Assembly (NCBI RefSeq): GCF_900115015.1
Contig: NZ_FOUZ01000001.1
Coordinates: 1-64,000, forward strand
DNA length: 64,000 bases
Direction of reading: 5' to 3'
Source of the DNA: Algoriella xinjiangensis
Lineage (GTDB): Bacteria > Bacteroidota > Bacteroidia > Flavobacteriales > Weeksellaceae
Part shown: positions 36,033-47,000 of the stretch, one piece after another
Position numbering within the stretch: position 1 is the first letter of the stretch
Layout of the letters: every line of letters begins with the position of its first letter
Translations under genes and position numbers: made by a program
Notes under the pieces: model-generated
What the model saw: only the letters and a program-made list of their open reading frames with translations
Database searches by the model: none
What the model was told of the DNA's origin: nothing

Positions 36033-39000
36033 TTAGAAAGAAACATTAATTCCCATTGTTACCGATTTAGCGATTGGCTGCGCATAGATATTACCATACG
36101 TTTCTGGATCAAAATAACCTTTGTATCCGTTACTAAACACAAATAAATTACGTCCTTCGATGTTTATACGAGCACTTTTGAACCCAATAACATCTGTATA
36201 TTTTTTAGGAAAAGTATACCCAACACGAATACTACTAATTCGCATATAACTAACTTCTTTTGCCCAAATATCTAGTAAATTGTATGCATTTGCATGATTA
36301 CCTGCAAACCATTTGTTCGCCATCCAACCTTCATTATTATCCATAGAAGGACTTGTAATTCCTGGTAAAGTAGTACCTGCTTCAAAAATATCTTGTGTAT
36401 AATTACGACCTGGATCTAATTCCATTCCTCTGTACGAAGGCGAACGCATTACGGTTTGTTTTATATTGAAAGCGGCAGAAACTGTTACATCAAAATTATG
36501 AATCTTGATGTTATTGATAATTCCTCCCGTAAATTTTGGATCGCGATCGCCAATATAAGTAAATAGATTTCTCATATCCTCATTCGATAAATTTGAATCT
36601 ACAAATTCTCCTGGCATAAAATCAGCGTATAAATCATACAAAGCAAAAAACTCTTTTGCACTAATTTTTTCTTTTCCTTTCCAAAACATTGGGTTTCCAT
36701 TTTCGTCCATACCAGCTGTTTTTAATGCAAAAACTGCATTTACAGGTAATCCTTCTCGAGATGGAGTTAAGCTATTTTCTCTTGGTTGTTCTTTGTCTAC
36801 TCTACTTTTGTTGTGCGCAAAGTTGATTGTTGTTGACCATTTGAAATTCTCTTTGTCAATATTTCGTGTTGTAACTGCAATTTCAAAACCTTTGTTTGTT
36901 AATTCACCCCAATTGACCATTGTATATTCGAAACCAGTTTCTAATGGCGTTTCTCTCATACTAATCATATCCGTTCCTTTACGATGATAAGCATCCATTG
37001 CGAAACTAATACGGTTACGGAATAATCCTAAATCCATTCCAACATTTGTATTGGTTGTTTTTTCCCAACGTAATTTGTCGTTTGGTGGATTGTATACATT
37101 AATAATATCTTCGTTATTACCTGGTAAAATAGTTGTATCACTATATTCTCCAATAAAAAATGGCGAAGTATTACGGTCTATATTTCCTTGTAAACCATAA
37201 GAAGCTCTTAAACGTAGATTAGATATAAAATCTACATTTTCCATAAAAGATTCTCTCGAAACTAACCAAGATGCAGAAACTGCCCAAATTGGTAAGTATT
37301 TATATTTTTTGTTAACACCAAATAAGTTTGTACCGTCGTAACGTACACTTCCAAAAACAGTATATTTTTTGTCTAATGTATACGAAGCCGTTGCAAAAGT
37401 TGAAACATACGCATTAACCTCAGCAGGCATTTCACGGTATGTTTCGTATATTTTTTGAGAGGCAAAACTAGATGTTGGAAAAACAATTTGTGTTGCTCTT
37501 TTGGTTATAGGATCATATCCAAAAGCTCTTGTTAACGTTGTATTGTTTTCTGTTCTACGAATTTCTGTACCCGCCATCAAATCAATTTCGTGACGTCCGT
37601 TAATTGTTGTGCTATACGTGGCTTGCAATTTCCAGTTGTATTGAAAATATTCGTTGTCCCAGTTTTGTTTTATTGCACCGTCTGGTAAAAAATAAAGGTA
37701 TTGTCCTGATTTGTAATAACGTGTACCTTCTCTCATTTTACGTGTAAAATACGTTTCTTCTGCCGCGTATTTTTCCGTTTTATTATTATCGTATTGAATT
37801 CCGAATTGAGAAGTTACTTTTAAACCTTTTGCAACTTGATAATCTAAATCTAAAATTGCTTTTAATGATCTATTTTTAAGATTATACTTTGTGTTTTCTC
37901 TTTCTTCTATAAAATTAAAAGGGACAAAACGATCTTCATATCCATCAATATCTTGGTCATATCTGTAAGAACCATCTGGATTATATGGCGACAAATATGG
38001 ATTTGCATTACGCGAATAATTAATTGGATTGATTGACGCATCTGCATCAGTTACAAAAGATTCTTTATCACTTTCTGTTGCGAAAATAGAAATTCCTACA
38101 TTCAGTTTATCGTTTAATTTGTAATTGTTTTTTAAGGTAAGATTGTAACGCTCAAAGCCTGTTCCAATCGTTGTTCCTTGCTCGTCATAGTATCCCAAAG
38201 AGAAATAATAATCAGAACGCTCATTACCTCCAGAAAGGCTTAGACCATATTGTTGATTAATTGCGTTGCGGTAAAGTAATTTTCCCCAATCAGTTGTATT
38301 TCCTCTTAATCCGTTAATTTGATTTTGAGTAACAGCATCTAACGAACCAAAACCTCCGTTTCGTAAAGCATCTAATTGTCCATTTCTTGCCAAAATACGC
38401 ATCACTTCTCCTTTATCTGTACGATAAGTAAGATCTGAGCGACTTGCCAACATCAATTCTAAATCAACTTTTTGAGAAGCATTTAGTAAATTTAATCGAT
38501 CAAAATCTGGACGAGCTGTTACAAAAGTATTTGCCGAAAAATTAACGACCATACTTCCTTTTTTACCTCTTTTTGTGGTAATAGAAATTACACCATTTGC
38601 TGCTCTTGCACCATAAATAGCGGTTGCTGCGGCATCTTTTAAAATGGTAATATCTTCGATATCATTTGGATTAAGACCAGCTATCGAGAAATTTTGTAAT
38701 TGATCAATATTATCTTTATCACTAAAATTAGGCACATCATTTCCTTCTAAAGGCAAACCATCAATTACCCATAATGGATCTTGTGGTCCAGAAAGTGAAG
38801 CTGTACCACGAATTCTAATTTTACTTGGTCCTCCTGGCGATCCAGTTTCTGTAGTTACTGCAACACCTGCTACTTGCCCGCTTAATAATTGATCTACACT
38901 TGCTACACCAGCTTGTTGTATATCTTCCATTTTAACCGTTGCAATAGCCGAAGTTAATTTACGTTTCTCAATTTTTTGATAACCCGTAACAACAACTTCA

Positions 39001-39374
39001 TTTAGTTGATTATCTTCTGGCGCAATTGTATCTTCTGCAGGAAATAAACCAATTGTATAGGTATTATTACCATTAGAAAGCTGAATTAATCGAGAATCAT
39101 ATCCCAAATAACTTACCAAAACTGATTGTGTATTGGCTGGAACTTCTAAAGTAAAATTACCGTGCTCATCTGTAACCGTACCAACAGTTACGCTTTCTAT
39201 AATTCCTTTTTGATCTGTTGTAGTCGAAATTGACTGTGCTTCTATTTTAACTGAAGCACCAGCAATTCCCATTAATGTTTCTTCGTCCTGAACCGAACCT
39301 GTAATCACTCTCTTTTCTTGAGAAAACGCAATGCTTGCTGCAAAAAGAGGTAAAAGAATGAATGTCTTTTTCAT
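36033..39374 (-). CDS. SusC/RagA-family TonB-linked outer-membrane transporter
   Basis: 1113 residues. Signal peptide (cut near IAFSQE), CarboxypepD_reg domain (about 20-120), the plug with the SusC signature LNEVVVTGYQKIEKRKLTSA, QLLSGQVAGVAV and IRGTASLSGPQDPLWVIDG, then the full beta-barrel ending in an aromatic residue. It forms the uptake channel with SusD. It lies 9 bases downstream of the metalloprotease gene, so the substrate may be peptides, as for RagAB, rather than a glycan; no glycoside hydrolase is nearby. Confidence 0.96.
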   Translation of the reverse strand: MKKTFILLPLFAASIAFSQEKRVITGSVQDEETLMGIAGASVKIEAQSISTTTDQKGIIESVTVGTVTDEHGNFTLEVPANTQSVLVSYLGYDSRLIQLSNGNNTYTIGLFPAEDTIAPEDNQLNEVVVTGYQKIEKRKLTSAIATVKMEDIQQAGVASVDQLLSGQVAGVAVTTETGSPGGPSKIRIRGTASLSGPQDPLWVIDGLPLEGNDVPNFSDKDNIDQLQNFSIAGLNPNDIEDITILKDAAATAIYGARAANGVISITTKRGKKGSMVVNFSANTFVTARPDFDRLNLLNASQKVDLELMLASRSDLTYRTDKGEVMRILARNGQLDALRNGGFGSLDAVTQNQINGLRGNTTDWGKLLYRNAINQQYGLSLSGGNERSDYYFSLGYYDEQGTTIGTGFERYNLTLKNNYKLNDKLNVGISIFATESDKESFVTDADASINPINYSRNANPYLSPYNPDGSYRYDQDIDGYEDRFVPFNFIEERENTKYNLKNRSLKAILDLDYQVAKGLKVTSQFGIQYDNNKTEKYAAEETYFTRKMREGTRYYKSGQYLYFLPDGAIKQNWDNEYFQYNWKLQATYSTTINGRHEIDLMAGTEIRRTENNTTLTRAFGYDPITKRATQIVFPTSSFASQKIYETYREMPAEVNAYVSTFATASYTLDKKYTVFGSVRYDGTNLFGVNKKYKYLPIWAVSASWLVSRESFMENVDFISNLRLRASYGLQGNIDRNTSPFFIGEYSDTTILPGNNEDIINVYNPPNDKLRWEKTTNTNVGMDLGLFRNRISFAMDAYHRKGTDMISMRETPLETGFEYTMVNWGELTNKGFEIAVTTRNIDKENFKWSTTINFAHNKSRVDKEQPRENSLTPSREGLPVNAVFALKTAGMDENGNPMFWKGKEKISAKEFFALYDLYADFMPGEFVDSNLSNEDMRNLFTYIGDRDPKFTGGIINNIKIHNFDVTVSAAFNIKQTVMRSPSYRGMELDPGRNYTQDIFEAGTTLPGITSPSMDNNEGWMANKWFAGNHANAYNLLDIWAKEVSYMRISSIRVGYTFPKKYTDVIGFKSARINIEGRNLFVFSNGYKGYFDPETYGNIYAQPIAKSVTMGINVSF

Positions 39375-39383
39375 GAATTTTTA

Positions 39384-41954
39384 TTACTTTAAAGCTTCTT
39401 TAATACGAATGATTAAATCTGCATAATGGGCTTTTGTTGCCACGTCTCCGTTATTCTTTTTCTTATTCAATAAAGCTAAAACTCGTTGTAATTCAGCTCT
39501 TTTATACGTTGTAACTTCTGAAACTCTTTTCATAGAAGAATAATTGATATTTCTAACCATTTTATCTTCTTCTAAAAAGTTACAGATTACAGGCATTTGT
39601 AGGGTTTGGTCTATTTTTAATCCAACAACAGTTGTTTTTTCAAACAATTTATTGGTTGATACAATTAATGCATCGATGTAATTTTTTTGAGTCATGCGAT
39701 CAAGAATTGTCAATTCAGATTTTTTAATAAAAACTGCTTCACGTACTTGATCAAATAAATTCTCAACTGTATAAATTTCCTCTTTCGAGTTTAATTCTTG
39801 ATGTTTTAATTCATTTTCTAATAATCTTAGTAAACGATCATCTGTAAATAATGAATAGATTAAACCATATTGCATTTCTCTCGCCATTGTATAAGGCGTT
39901 TGCTCATAAGGTCCCATCGGCGAATTTTTAATCGCGTACGTTTTATCTAAAATATCATTAAAAAATAACCATTTTGGAAGATTAATTACATTATCATTGA
40001 TATAAGAAACCGCTTTACGTTGCATTTTTGCAGGTACTGGTTCGTAAGCTTTTTTATCGTTTCCGAAAACTGTATTGTTTAAATAAATACCACCAACATT
40101 TGCCAAAACATGGTTAGAATACATGTCCCATTGCCCAATTGTACCGTAATATAATTTACCAGCACTTACAAGATCTTTACCATCATCGTAAGTCCATTTC
40201 ATTAAATTATCAATAACACGTTTCAGATTTTTCATTCCATATTGACTAGCCAATACAGCATCATCACCTAAATCTTCGGACTGCGAACGTGGATCAATTG
40301 TGCTTAAATAACTTTGTTGTTCTCCATAAAAATAAGCGGCATCATCTTGATGATCTTCAATTAATTTTCGAAGTGATTTTTGCTCTGTTGTAGAAGTAGG
40401 ATACCAACGATATCCCCATTCTATCGCATATTTATCGTATGTTCCGATTTTTGGCGTAATTGCTGTAACACCATCTTCTGGTTGTGCCACATAATTGTAT
40501 CGTGCATAATCCATAATAGAAGGAGCTGTTCCGCCCATTTTATCTGTAAATTCTTTAGATCGTAAAGATTCTACTGGATAAGCAAAAGATGCACCCATAT
40601 TGTGTTTCAGTCCAAAAGTATGTCCAACTTCATGAGATGATACAAAACGAATAGCTTCTCCCATATGTTCGTCGCTAAATTTGTTTCCTCTAGCTTTTGG
40701 ATCAATTGGTCCTGTCTGAATTCGCATCCAATCATGTAAAGAAGTCATTACATTGTGCCACCAAATAATATCAGATTCTAAAATTTCTCCACTACGCGGA
40801 TCAACTACAGAAGGTCCCATTGCATTGGCTTTTGGTGAAGCAGCATAAGTGATTACCGAATAACGAACGTCATCAATATCAAAATCTTTATCATCCGCAG
40901 TTGGTTCTTTTGCAATAACCGCATTTTTGAAACCAGCTTGCTCAAAAGCAATTTGCCAATCGTGTACACCGTCTATAATTTTCTGGCGCCATTGTTTTGG
41001 CGTCGCAGGATCTATATAATAAACAATTGGTTTTTGAGGCTCTACTAATTCTCCTCTCAAATACTTTTCTTTGTCTTGTTCTTTTGGTTCTAAGCGCCAT
41101 TTTGTAATGAACTTTTGTTCGTCCATTTTATGTTGACCATCATTAAAAAACCAATGTTTTTCTGTAAAAAATCCTACACGAGGATCTGCAAGTCTTGGTT
41201 GCATGGGTGTCTGAGCTAGCAACACAATATTGCTAGTCACACCCAAGGTTACAGCTAAATCTACCCCTCCCTCATTTACACTTGTTGTTAGTTGTGATTT
41301 CACAACAATGTTCTCTGGAAACGATTTCACATTTTCCACATATGATAGATTTGCTTTAACCGAACCACCTAAACCTATATTCGTTAAAACATCATTAAAG
41401 CTTTTTTGATTTCCATCAAATACTTTATTGACTTTGATTACTACCGAAGTAGAATCATTATTTTGTGCTTCAATATCGAAAACCTCGATAATTGATTCTG
41501 AAAAATTGTCTTTTACAGATGCTGTAATCGCATCATTTTTTGGCGAAGAAACTTGTGGTACAATTGTTTTTACCCAAACTTTTTTCGCAATAGAATCACG
41601 GTGAAACGTAATAACTTTGTTTTCGTAATTCATTCCCTTGTTCAATCCCGCATCGTTTACTTGCATTGGAACTTGAGAAAGTTTATTCACGATTAAAAAC
41701 TGACGTCCAAATAAACTATCCGGAATCTCAAAATAGATATCCGTTTTTACTTGAATCGTATTAAATAATCCTTTTTTATAAATTCCTTTTTTCAACAATT
41801 CGTTAATGTTTTTAACTTTTGTTGCTGTAGAATCCGTTTTTTCTGTTTTTGTTTTTTCGGTCTTTTTGCTCTCTTTCTTTTGTGCATAAACCGCAGTAGA
41901 AGACATAGCTAACCATAAATAAATCGCTAATTTATAATTCTTCCTTTCCGTCAT
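39384..41954 (-). CDS. Exported zinc-dependent metalloprotease (DUF5117/DUF4953 type)
   Basis: About 856 residues with signal peptide (cut near VYAQ), then a low-complexity Lys/Thr/Glu linker. The gluzincin-like active site HEVGHTFGLKHN lies near residue 440, followed by a SIMDYARYNYV Met-turn-like segment. The family is the large zinc-dependent metalloprotease group of Bacteroidota. An upstream frame opens at 41963, but a near-consensus promoter box (41965-41972) makes ATG 41954 more likely. First gene of the protease-SusC-SusD operon; it probably makes peptides that the SusCD pair imports (inference). Confidence 0.92.
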   Translation of the reverse strand: MTERKNYKLAIYLWLAMSSTAVYAQKKESKKTEKTKTEKTDSTATKVKNINELLKKGIYKKGLFNTIQVKTDIYFEIPDSLFGRQFLIVNKLSQVPMQVNDAGLNKGMNYENKVITFHRDSIAKKVWVKTIVPQVSSPKNDAITASVKDNFSESIIEVFDIEAQNNDSTSVVIKVNKVFDGNQKSFNDVLTNIGLGGSVKANLSYVENVKSFPENIVVKSQLTTSVNEGGVDLAVTLGVTSNIVLLAQTPMQPRLADPRVGFFTEKHWFFNDGQHKMDEQKFITKWRLEPKEQDKEKYLRGELVEPQKPIVYYIDPATPKQWRQKIIDGVHDWQIAFEQAGFKNAVIAKEPTADDKDFDIDDVRYSVITYAASPKANAMGPSVVDPRSGEILESDIIWWHNVMTSLHDWMRIQTGPIDPKARGNKFSDEHMGEAIRFVSSHEVGHTFGLKHNMGASFAYPVESLRSKEFTDKMGGTAPSIMDYARYNYVAQPEDGVTAITPKIGTYDKYAIEWGYRWYPTSTTEQKSLRKLIEDHQDDAAYFYGEQQSYLSTIDPRSQSEDLGDDAVLASQYGMKNLKRVIDNLMKWTYDDGKDLVSAGKLYYGTIGQWDMYSNHVLANVGGIYLNNTVFGNDKKAYEPVPAKMQRKAVSYINDNVINLPKWLFFNDILDKTYAIKNSPMGPYEQTPYTMAREMQYGLIYSLFTDDRLLRLLENELKHQELNSKEEIYTVENLFDQVREAVFIKKSELTILDRMTQKNYIDALIVSTNKLFEKTTVVGLKIDQTLQMPVICNFLEEDKMVRNINYSSMKRVSEVTTYKRAELQRVLALLNKKKNNGDVATKAHYADLIIRIKEALK

Positions 41955-41964
41955 CTGATACATT

Positions 41965-41972
41965 CAAATATT
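41965..41972 (-). promoter_or_regulatory. -7 box of the protease-SusCD operon
   Basis: AATATTTG on the minus strand, one mismatch to TAnnTTTG, with no TTG at -33. The phased repeats at 42010-42058 lie upstream, as at activator-dependent promoters. Confidence 0.4.
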
Positions 41973-42009
41973 AAATTATCGTTAATTCTGCTATAAACTT
42001 AATGGCTGT

Positions 42010-42058
42010 TTTGGGAATGCAAAATTATTTGGGAGTGAATGGCTATTATTTGGGAGTG
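42010..42058. promoter_or_regulatory. Three direct repeats, candidate LytTR binding sites
   Basis: On the plus strand TTTGGGAATG (42010-42019), TTTGGGAGTG (42028-42037) and TTTGGGAGTG (42049-42058). The last two sit in a longer match and are 21 bases apart, two helical turns; LytTR regulators usually bind two direct repeats with that period. They lie upstream of the protease operon promoter. Confidence 0.6.
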
Positions 42059-42073
42059 AGTGGTTGTTATTTT

Positions 42074-43669
42074 TTATAAAAGTGGTAAAACGCAAATAAA
42101 TTCATCATTTTTTATATACGCCTTAAACTCATTATTTTGATGATATTGATACATTTGTTGCATGTAGTTTAACCCAAAATTTTCGTTGTCAGTTCTATTA
42201 TTTTTTAGCTGTAATGTGTTTCTCACAACAATAGCTTTTGTCTTAACAAAAATCTGAATAGTTAATGGTTCATCAATCGTTGCAATGTTATGCTTTATGG
42301 CATTTTCTACAACAATTTGCAAAGCTAAATAAGGAATTTTCTTTGCTAAACTTTGCTCATCTTCAATAATTAATTTAAAGATTAATTCTTCAGAAAATCG
42401 ACTTTCTTGCAATTCCATATATTGCTGAATAAAAGCCAATTCTTTTTCTACAATTACAGTATTTTCCTTTGGCGGAACAATTAAATAACGATAAATCTTA
42501 GACAAATTCATCGTAAATTTTTGTGCATTTTCTTTATTCAAACCAATCAACATGTACAATGAATTAAGCGAATTGAACAAAAAATGTGGATTAATTTGAT
42601 TCTTTAATTGTTGTAATTGATTTAAAGTATTTACATTATTAATCTTCTCATTTTCTACAATTAATCTATTTTTTTCATCGTTAATTTCTTCTTTTTCTTT
42701 ATACGCTTTTGTTGTTAATTTATTGAACAATAAAAAGATAAAAATGATTAAAAGAAAAGTGGCTAAAAATATAAACGTAATGTAAAATTTGATGCGGGCT
42801 ACATTTTCATTAATAATCAAATCAAGATGATTGACAACCACGTAACCGTCAAAATTCTTGGTTTTTAGTGGTTTTATAAAACGCTTGATATTTGTATTTT
42901 CTATAAACTCGGACGACGCTTCATTTTCCGTGTATTTGTCTTGTGGAAAACGCGTTACAATTGTACTTGTTATCGTGTCATTTGCTTTAATATCTGTAAA
43001 ATCGAACACATTTTTCCCTATAAATTTCTCATTCGGATGCGTTAAACAAATTCCATCTTTATTAAAAATATAGGCGTAATTGGTCGCATTTATATCAATA
43101 TCAATAAAAAATCGATACAAATCATATAAATTAATTGTTGAGCCGTAAAATAAATTTTCGGTTTCAGAAACTTTTACCGTATCATAATTTACCCAATACA
43201 ACGTATCATTATAATTAATTAAAAAATTATTTATTTGCTGATTTTTAACAAGATAAATGTTTTTAAAATCTTTGATTGTTGGTTTATGAAGAACTTTAGA
43301 AAGTATATTTTTATCGGTGATTTTTTCTTTGTCAGATTGATAAAAAGTATACCAATTGTCTCGAATTAATTTTCGATTAAGGTTTAAATCATTCAGAATA
43401 GAAAAATGATCGGCATAATTATTTTTATCACTTCTATTGATTACATTTTGCAAAACACTTTGATATTCTTCTATGTTTTTAAATTCGTGTTCAATTGCTT
43501 CATATTTTCTAAAAAAACCTTTTCGCACAAAATCTTCGTTGGTTTTTTGGCTTTCGTTATTTATCAAATAGCTCAAAATAATCAACGCAATAATTACAAT
43601 TAAACTGACGAATAATGCAATAACATAGATGGATTTTTTGGATAAAGTGTATTGAAGGCGAATAGACAA
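42074..43669 (-). CDS. LytS-type sensor histidine kinase with periplasmic sensor domain
   Basis: 531 residues. TM1 (about 14-36), a large periplasmic sensor region (about 37-290, dCache-like with NKDGICLTHPNEKFIGKNVF), TM2 (about 293-316), a coiled linker, then the His_kinase domain with QINPHFLFNSLNSLY (phospho-His near 355) and N-box QIVVENAIKHN. The catalytic domain is short at its G-box, as in many LytS types. No ATG is available: the start is TTG at 43669, preceded by TAATTTTG (43683-43690). Partner of the LytTR regulator at 33871-34638. Confidence 0.92.
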   Translation of the reverse strand: MSIRLQYTLSKKSIYVIALFVSLIVIIALIILSYLINNESQKTNEDFVRKGFFRKYEAIEHEFKNIEEYQSVLQNVINRSDKNNYADHFSILNDLNLNRKLIRDNWYTFYQSDKEKITDKNILSKVLHKPTIKDFKNIYLVKNQQINNFLINYNDTLYWVNYDTVKVSETENLFYGSTINLYDLYRFFIDIDINATNYAYIFNKDGICLTHPNEKFIGKNVFDFTDIKANDTITSTIVTRFPQDKYTENEASSEFIENTNIKRFIKPLKTKNFDGYVVVNHLDLIINENVARIKFYITFIFLATFLLIIFIFLLFNKLTTKAYKEKEEINDEKNRLIVENEKINNVNTLNQLQQLKNQINPHFLFNSLNSLYMLIGLNKENAQKFTMNLSKIYRYLIVPPKENTVIVEKELAFIQQYMELQESRFSEELIFKLIIEDEQSLAKKIPYLALQIVVENAIKHNIATIDEPLTIQIFVKTKAIVVRNTLQLKNNRTDNENFGLNYMQQMYQYHQNNEFKAYIKNDEFICVLPLL

Positions 43670-43682
43670 AAGTAATTTTTGG

Positions 43683-43690
43683 CAAAATTA
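43683..43690 (-). promoter_or_regulatory. -7 box of the kinase gene
   Basis: TAATTTTG on the minus strand, an exact TAnnTTTG, 13 bases before the TTG start at 43669. A second box, TACTTTTG (43667-43674), overlaps the start. Confidence 0.4.
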
Positions 43691-43784
43691 CGATAAGTTT
43701 TTAATTTGCTGATAGTAAAGCGAAATCTTCTAAAAAGATTAACATTTGAGGTTATCTTCGACTAATTTGTATCTAAATACAAGT

Positions 43785-43819
43785 AAAAACCTCCTAAATT
43801 CTACATTTAGGAGGTTTTT
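43785..43819 (-). terminator. Terminator of the lmo0937-family gene
   Basis: Stem AAAAACCTCCTAAA / TTTAGGAGGTTTTT around TTCTACA, downstream of the small membrane-protein gene on the minus strand. Confidence 0.85.
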
Positions 43820-43821
43820 AT

Positions 43822-43980
43822 TTATTGTTTATTTCCCGTAATCAGACGATATAAAATCGCGATAACAGCCAAGACCAATAAAATGTGGATAAAGTTACCA
43901 ACGGCTTCGCCAAATCCGAAATAACCAATTGCCCATAAAATAACTAAGACAATAGCGATTGTTGAAATTAAATTGCTCAT
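43822..43980 (-). CDS. Small membrane protein, lmo0937/DUF5670 family
   Basis: 52 residues from the ATG at 43980, with two hydrophobic segments separated by GYFGFGEAVGNFIH and ending ILYRLITGNKQ. This pattern is typical of the tiny lmo0937-family membrane proteins. Its stop codon sits directly before a strong terminator. Function unknown; in other bacteria these are often stress-responsive. It is separate from the kinase unit and from the helicase gene 64 bases upstream. Confidence 0.8.
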   Translation of the reverse strand: MSNLISTIAIVLVILWAIGYFGFGEAVGNFIHILLVLAVIAILYRLITGNKQ

Positions 43981-44044
43981 ACTAATTTATTTTTAGTGGT
44001 TAGATTATTTATAATGCAAAACTTATTCCGAAAAGGTTTAATCA

Positions 44045-47000
44045 TTAAGTATTTAATATTATTCGATTTCCATCTACAATTAAATTACCCTTGTTTTGCA
44101 AATCATCTATTGCTAAATTAATAACAACATCTATTTGCGCACCAACTTTAGAAAAATTAAAAATTCGAGCAGTAAATCTAATCAGCTCCATTTTTTCTAA
44201 ACTTAAATTATCTTCCATAATTTCTTGAATTGCAACCGAAATTTCTTCAATAGACAATTCATCAATCGTTCTTTTTTCGATTAAATTATCTCTATAATAA
44301 TCTAAATGATTGGGTTGAATTTCTGTTGTCCAATAAAATTTTTGATGATTTTCTGTCGTAATTAAATCTGGAATTGAATTAATTATCTCACTTAAATAGC
44401 CATTCAATTTTGAACCAGCGCGAGCTGTATTCCAGTTTTTTAAGATTTTTTTAAACAAACTATTTTGACTTATCGGAGCTTCTGTTGTAATAATTAATCT
44501 CATTTGATTTAGAATTTCTGCCCTATTTTCTGGAAAATAAATAGATTCTGAATTGGCAAACTCTACAGGCCTTAAAATTGCTGCAACATATGGTTGTGAA
44601 AGTGTATTAACATTTAAATCCTCAACAGTATTCAAGTCACTTTCTATAGTTATCAAAACCTCGGGCTGTTCTACTTCTACAACAATTTCCTTTTTAATTT
44701 GCACAAGATACTCTTTGATATCTTCTACTATTTTATCTTTGTTTTTAAGCCAATCCAAAGTCCAAATTCTGTAAATATTCCACCCCAAATTTTTCAATAC
44801 ATTTGGCGCTAAAAGTTCACGATCATTTGTCGTATTAATTTTAAAATAATTATCACTATCTACAAGTATAGCAAGTATATAATCGTTTTCATTCGCTTCA
44901 TCTACTACACCTATATCTATTTTGTAATCAGAAGTACCAATATTAGTTTTTACATTTAATCCATTTAAAATTAAATAATCAGCTATACTTTTAATTAATA
45001 ATGTTTTCTCATTTTCTAACTTATCTTTTGCTTGATAAACAATGCCTTTTTCTGCAAAATTTAAGAAATTCTTTAAACCTTTTACACCTTCAGAATTTGT
45101 TCTATTCAAATCAATTTGATCTCCTTTTAATGACGAAAAAACCTTCATTTCATAACGTGCACGCGTAACAGCGACATTCAATCTTCGCCATCCGCCATCA
45201 CGATTTAATGGTCCAAAATTCATCGAAACTTTACCATCTTCATCTGGTCCATAACCTATAGAAAAAAGTATAATATCGCGTTCGTCTCCTTGTACATTTT
45301 CTAAATTTTTAATAAAAATAGATTCATTATTGTTTATAGAAAATTCTTCTAATTGTGGATAAGTCTGAAATAATTTTTGCAATAAATCTTCAATCAAAAC
45401 TTGTTGCGTTTGGCTAAAAGTAACAACACCAATTGATTTTGTATTTCCTTTTTTAAGATGTTGAAAAATATAATTAATGATTGCTTCAGCCTCATTTTTA
45501 TTGGTTCTCGTTTTTCCTTTATCATAAAAACCTTCGATGAATTTAAAGGTAACTTTTCTGTCTAAATCATCTGGAGAAGGAAAAGTCAATAATTTATTAT
45601 CGTAAAAATTGACATTGCTAAATGAAATCAAACTTTCATGTTTACTACGATAATGACGCAACAAATAATTGGAAGGAATTGACAATGCTAAACAATCGTC
45701 CAAAATACTTTCTAAATCTTCTAACTCAATATTATCTTCATCAATTTTGGCAGAAGCAAAAAAACTAGTTGGCGGCATTTGCTTAGGATCGCCTACAATA
45801 ATCGCCTGTTTAGCCCGTGCTAACGCACTTATTGCCTCGGATGTTGGCAATTGAGAAGCTTCATCAAAAATAACTAAATCAAAATGTTCTGTATTGACAT
45901 CAAAATATTGCGCTACCGAAATTGGACTCATCAACATACACGGTTTTAACCTTGGAATTAAAGTTGGAATTTGATCAAATAATTTTCTAATCGACAAACC
46001 TCTTCCTTTACTTCTAATTGCTTTTTGTAAAATTCCGATTTCAGAACTTTGCGCAGCTTCTTGTGTAAGATTTGGAATACGATCACTCAATTTCATTACC
46101 AATTGATTTTTACTAAGTGTCGTAAATTCTTTATGTAAATCTTTATATTGTTGAATGTATGATTCATAAATTGTAGCATCAAAACTATTCAAAACCTCAG
46201 AATTATATACTGTTTTTACAAAGTAATTTAAATGGATAATATTCTCAAATTCAATATCAACTGCATTCGTTTTTATCAGTTTTTTTTCTAAAAGTGTGAT
46301 AAACCAATTGAGATTTAAACTGGTTGCTTTTTCTTTTAAAACATTATAATTTACCCAATCTTCTAAATCTGAAATATTAGAAACTATATTTTCCAATTCA
46401 TCATTCGTTTCTGGAATAGAACTTAGATAATTCAATAAATTAATTTCCGAAGCAGAACTTTCTTTTATCGTAACAATACTTTCCGCCAATTTTTTAATGA
46501 GATTTGGTTGATTTAAATGATTTTTTAACCAATCGGGAAACGCATTTATTTTTGTTGCTTCACCTAATTTTAGTGCATTTTCTACAGAAGTAATATCGTG
46601 CTCTATTTTAGAAATTGAATAATGATTTTCTTCGAAATAAGGCTGCGCAAATAAAGCTACAAAAGCATATTGTGGATTGTTTAATTGTTGATTTGACTGT
46701 TGTCTAGCATTCAATTTATCGAATAATTGATCAACTTGTTCAGCTGATTCTATCTTTGATTTTACATAACCATTTAATTGTGCTTTTACCTTACGTTGTT
46801 TCAGCCATTTAGGGAAGAACCAAGTTAGCTTTGATTTGTTCCAAATTTGACTTAAATTTTCATAATCTAAGTTCAAAATAGATGAATTATATACGCTATT
46901 TAACTCATTTTCTATCAATTGCACTTTATTTTGCTGTAAAATCCAATTTTTCAATAAATTAAGTTTTCCTTCATCTTTTACTACATCAATCAAAGGCAGT

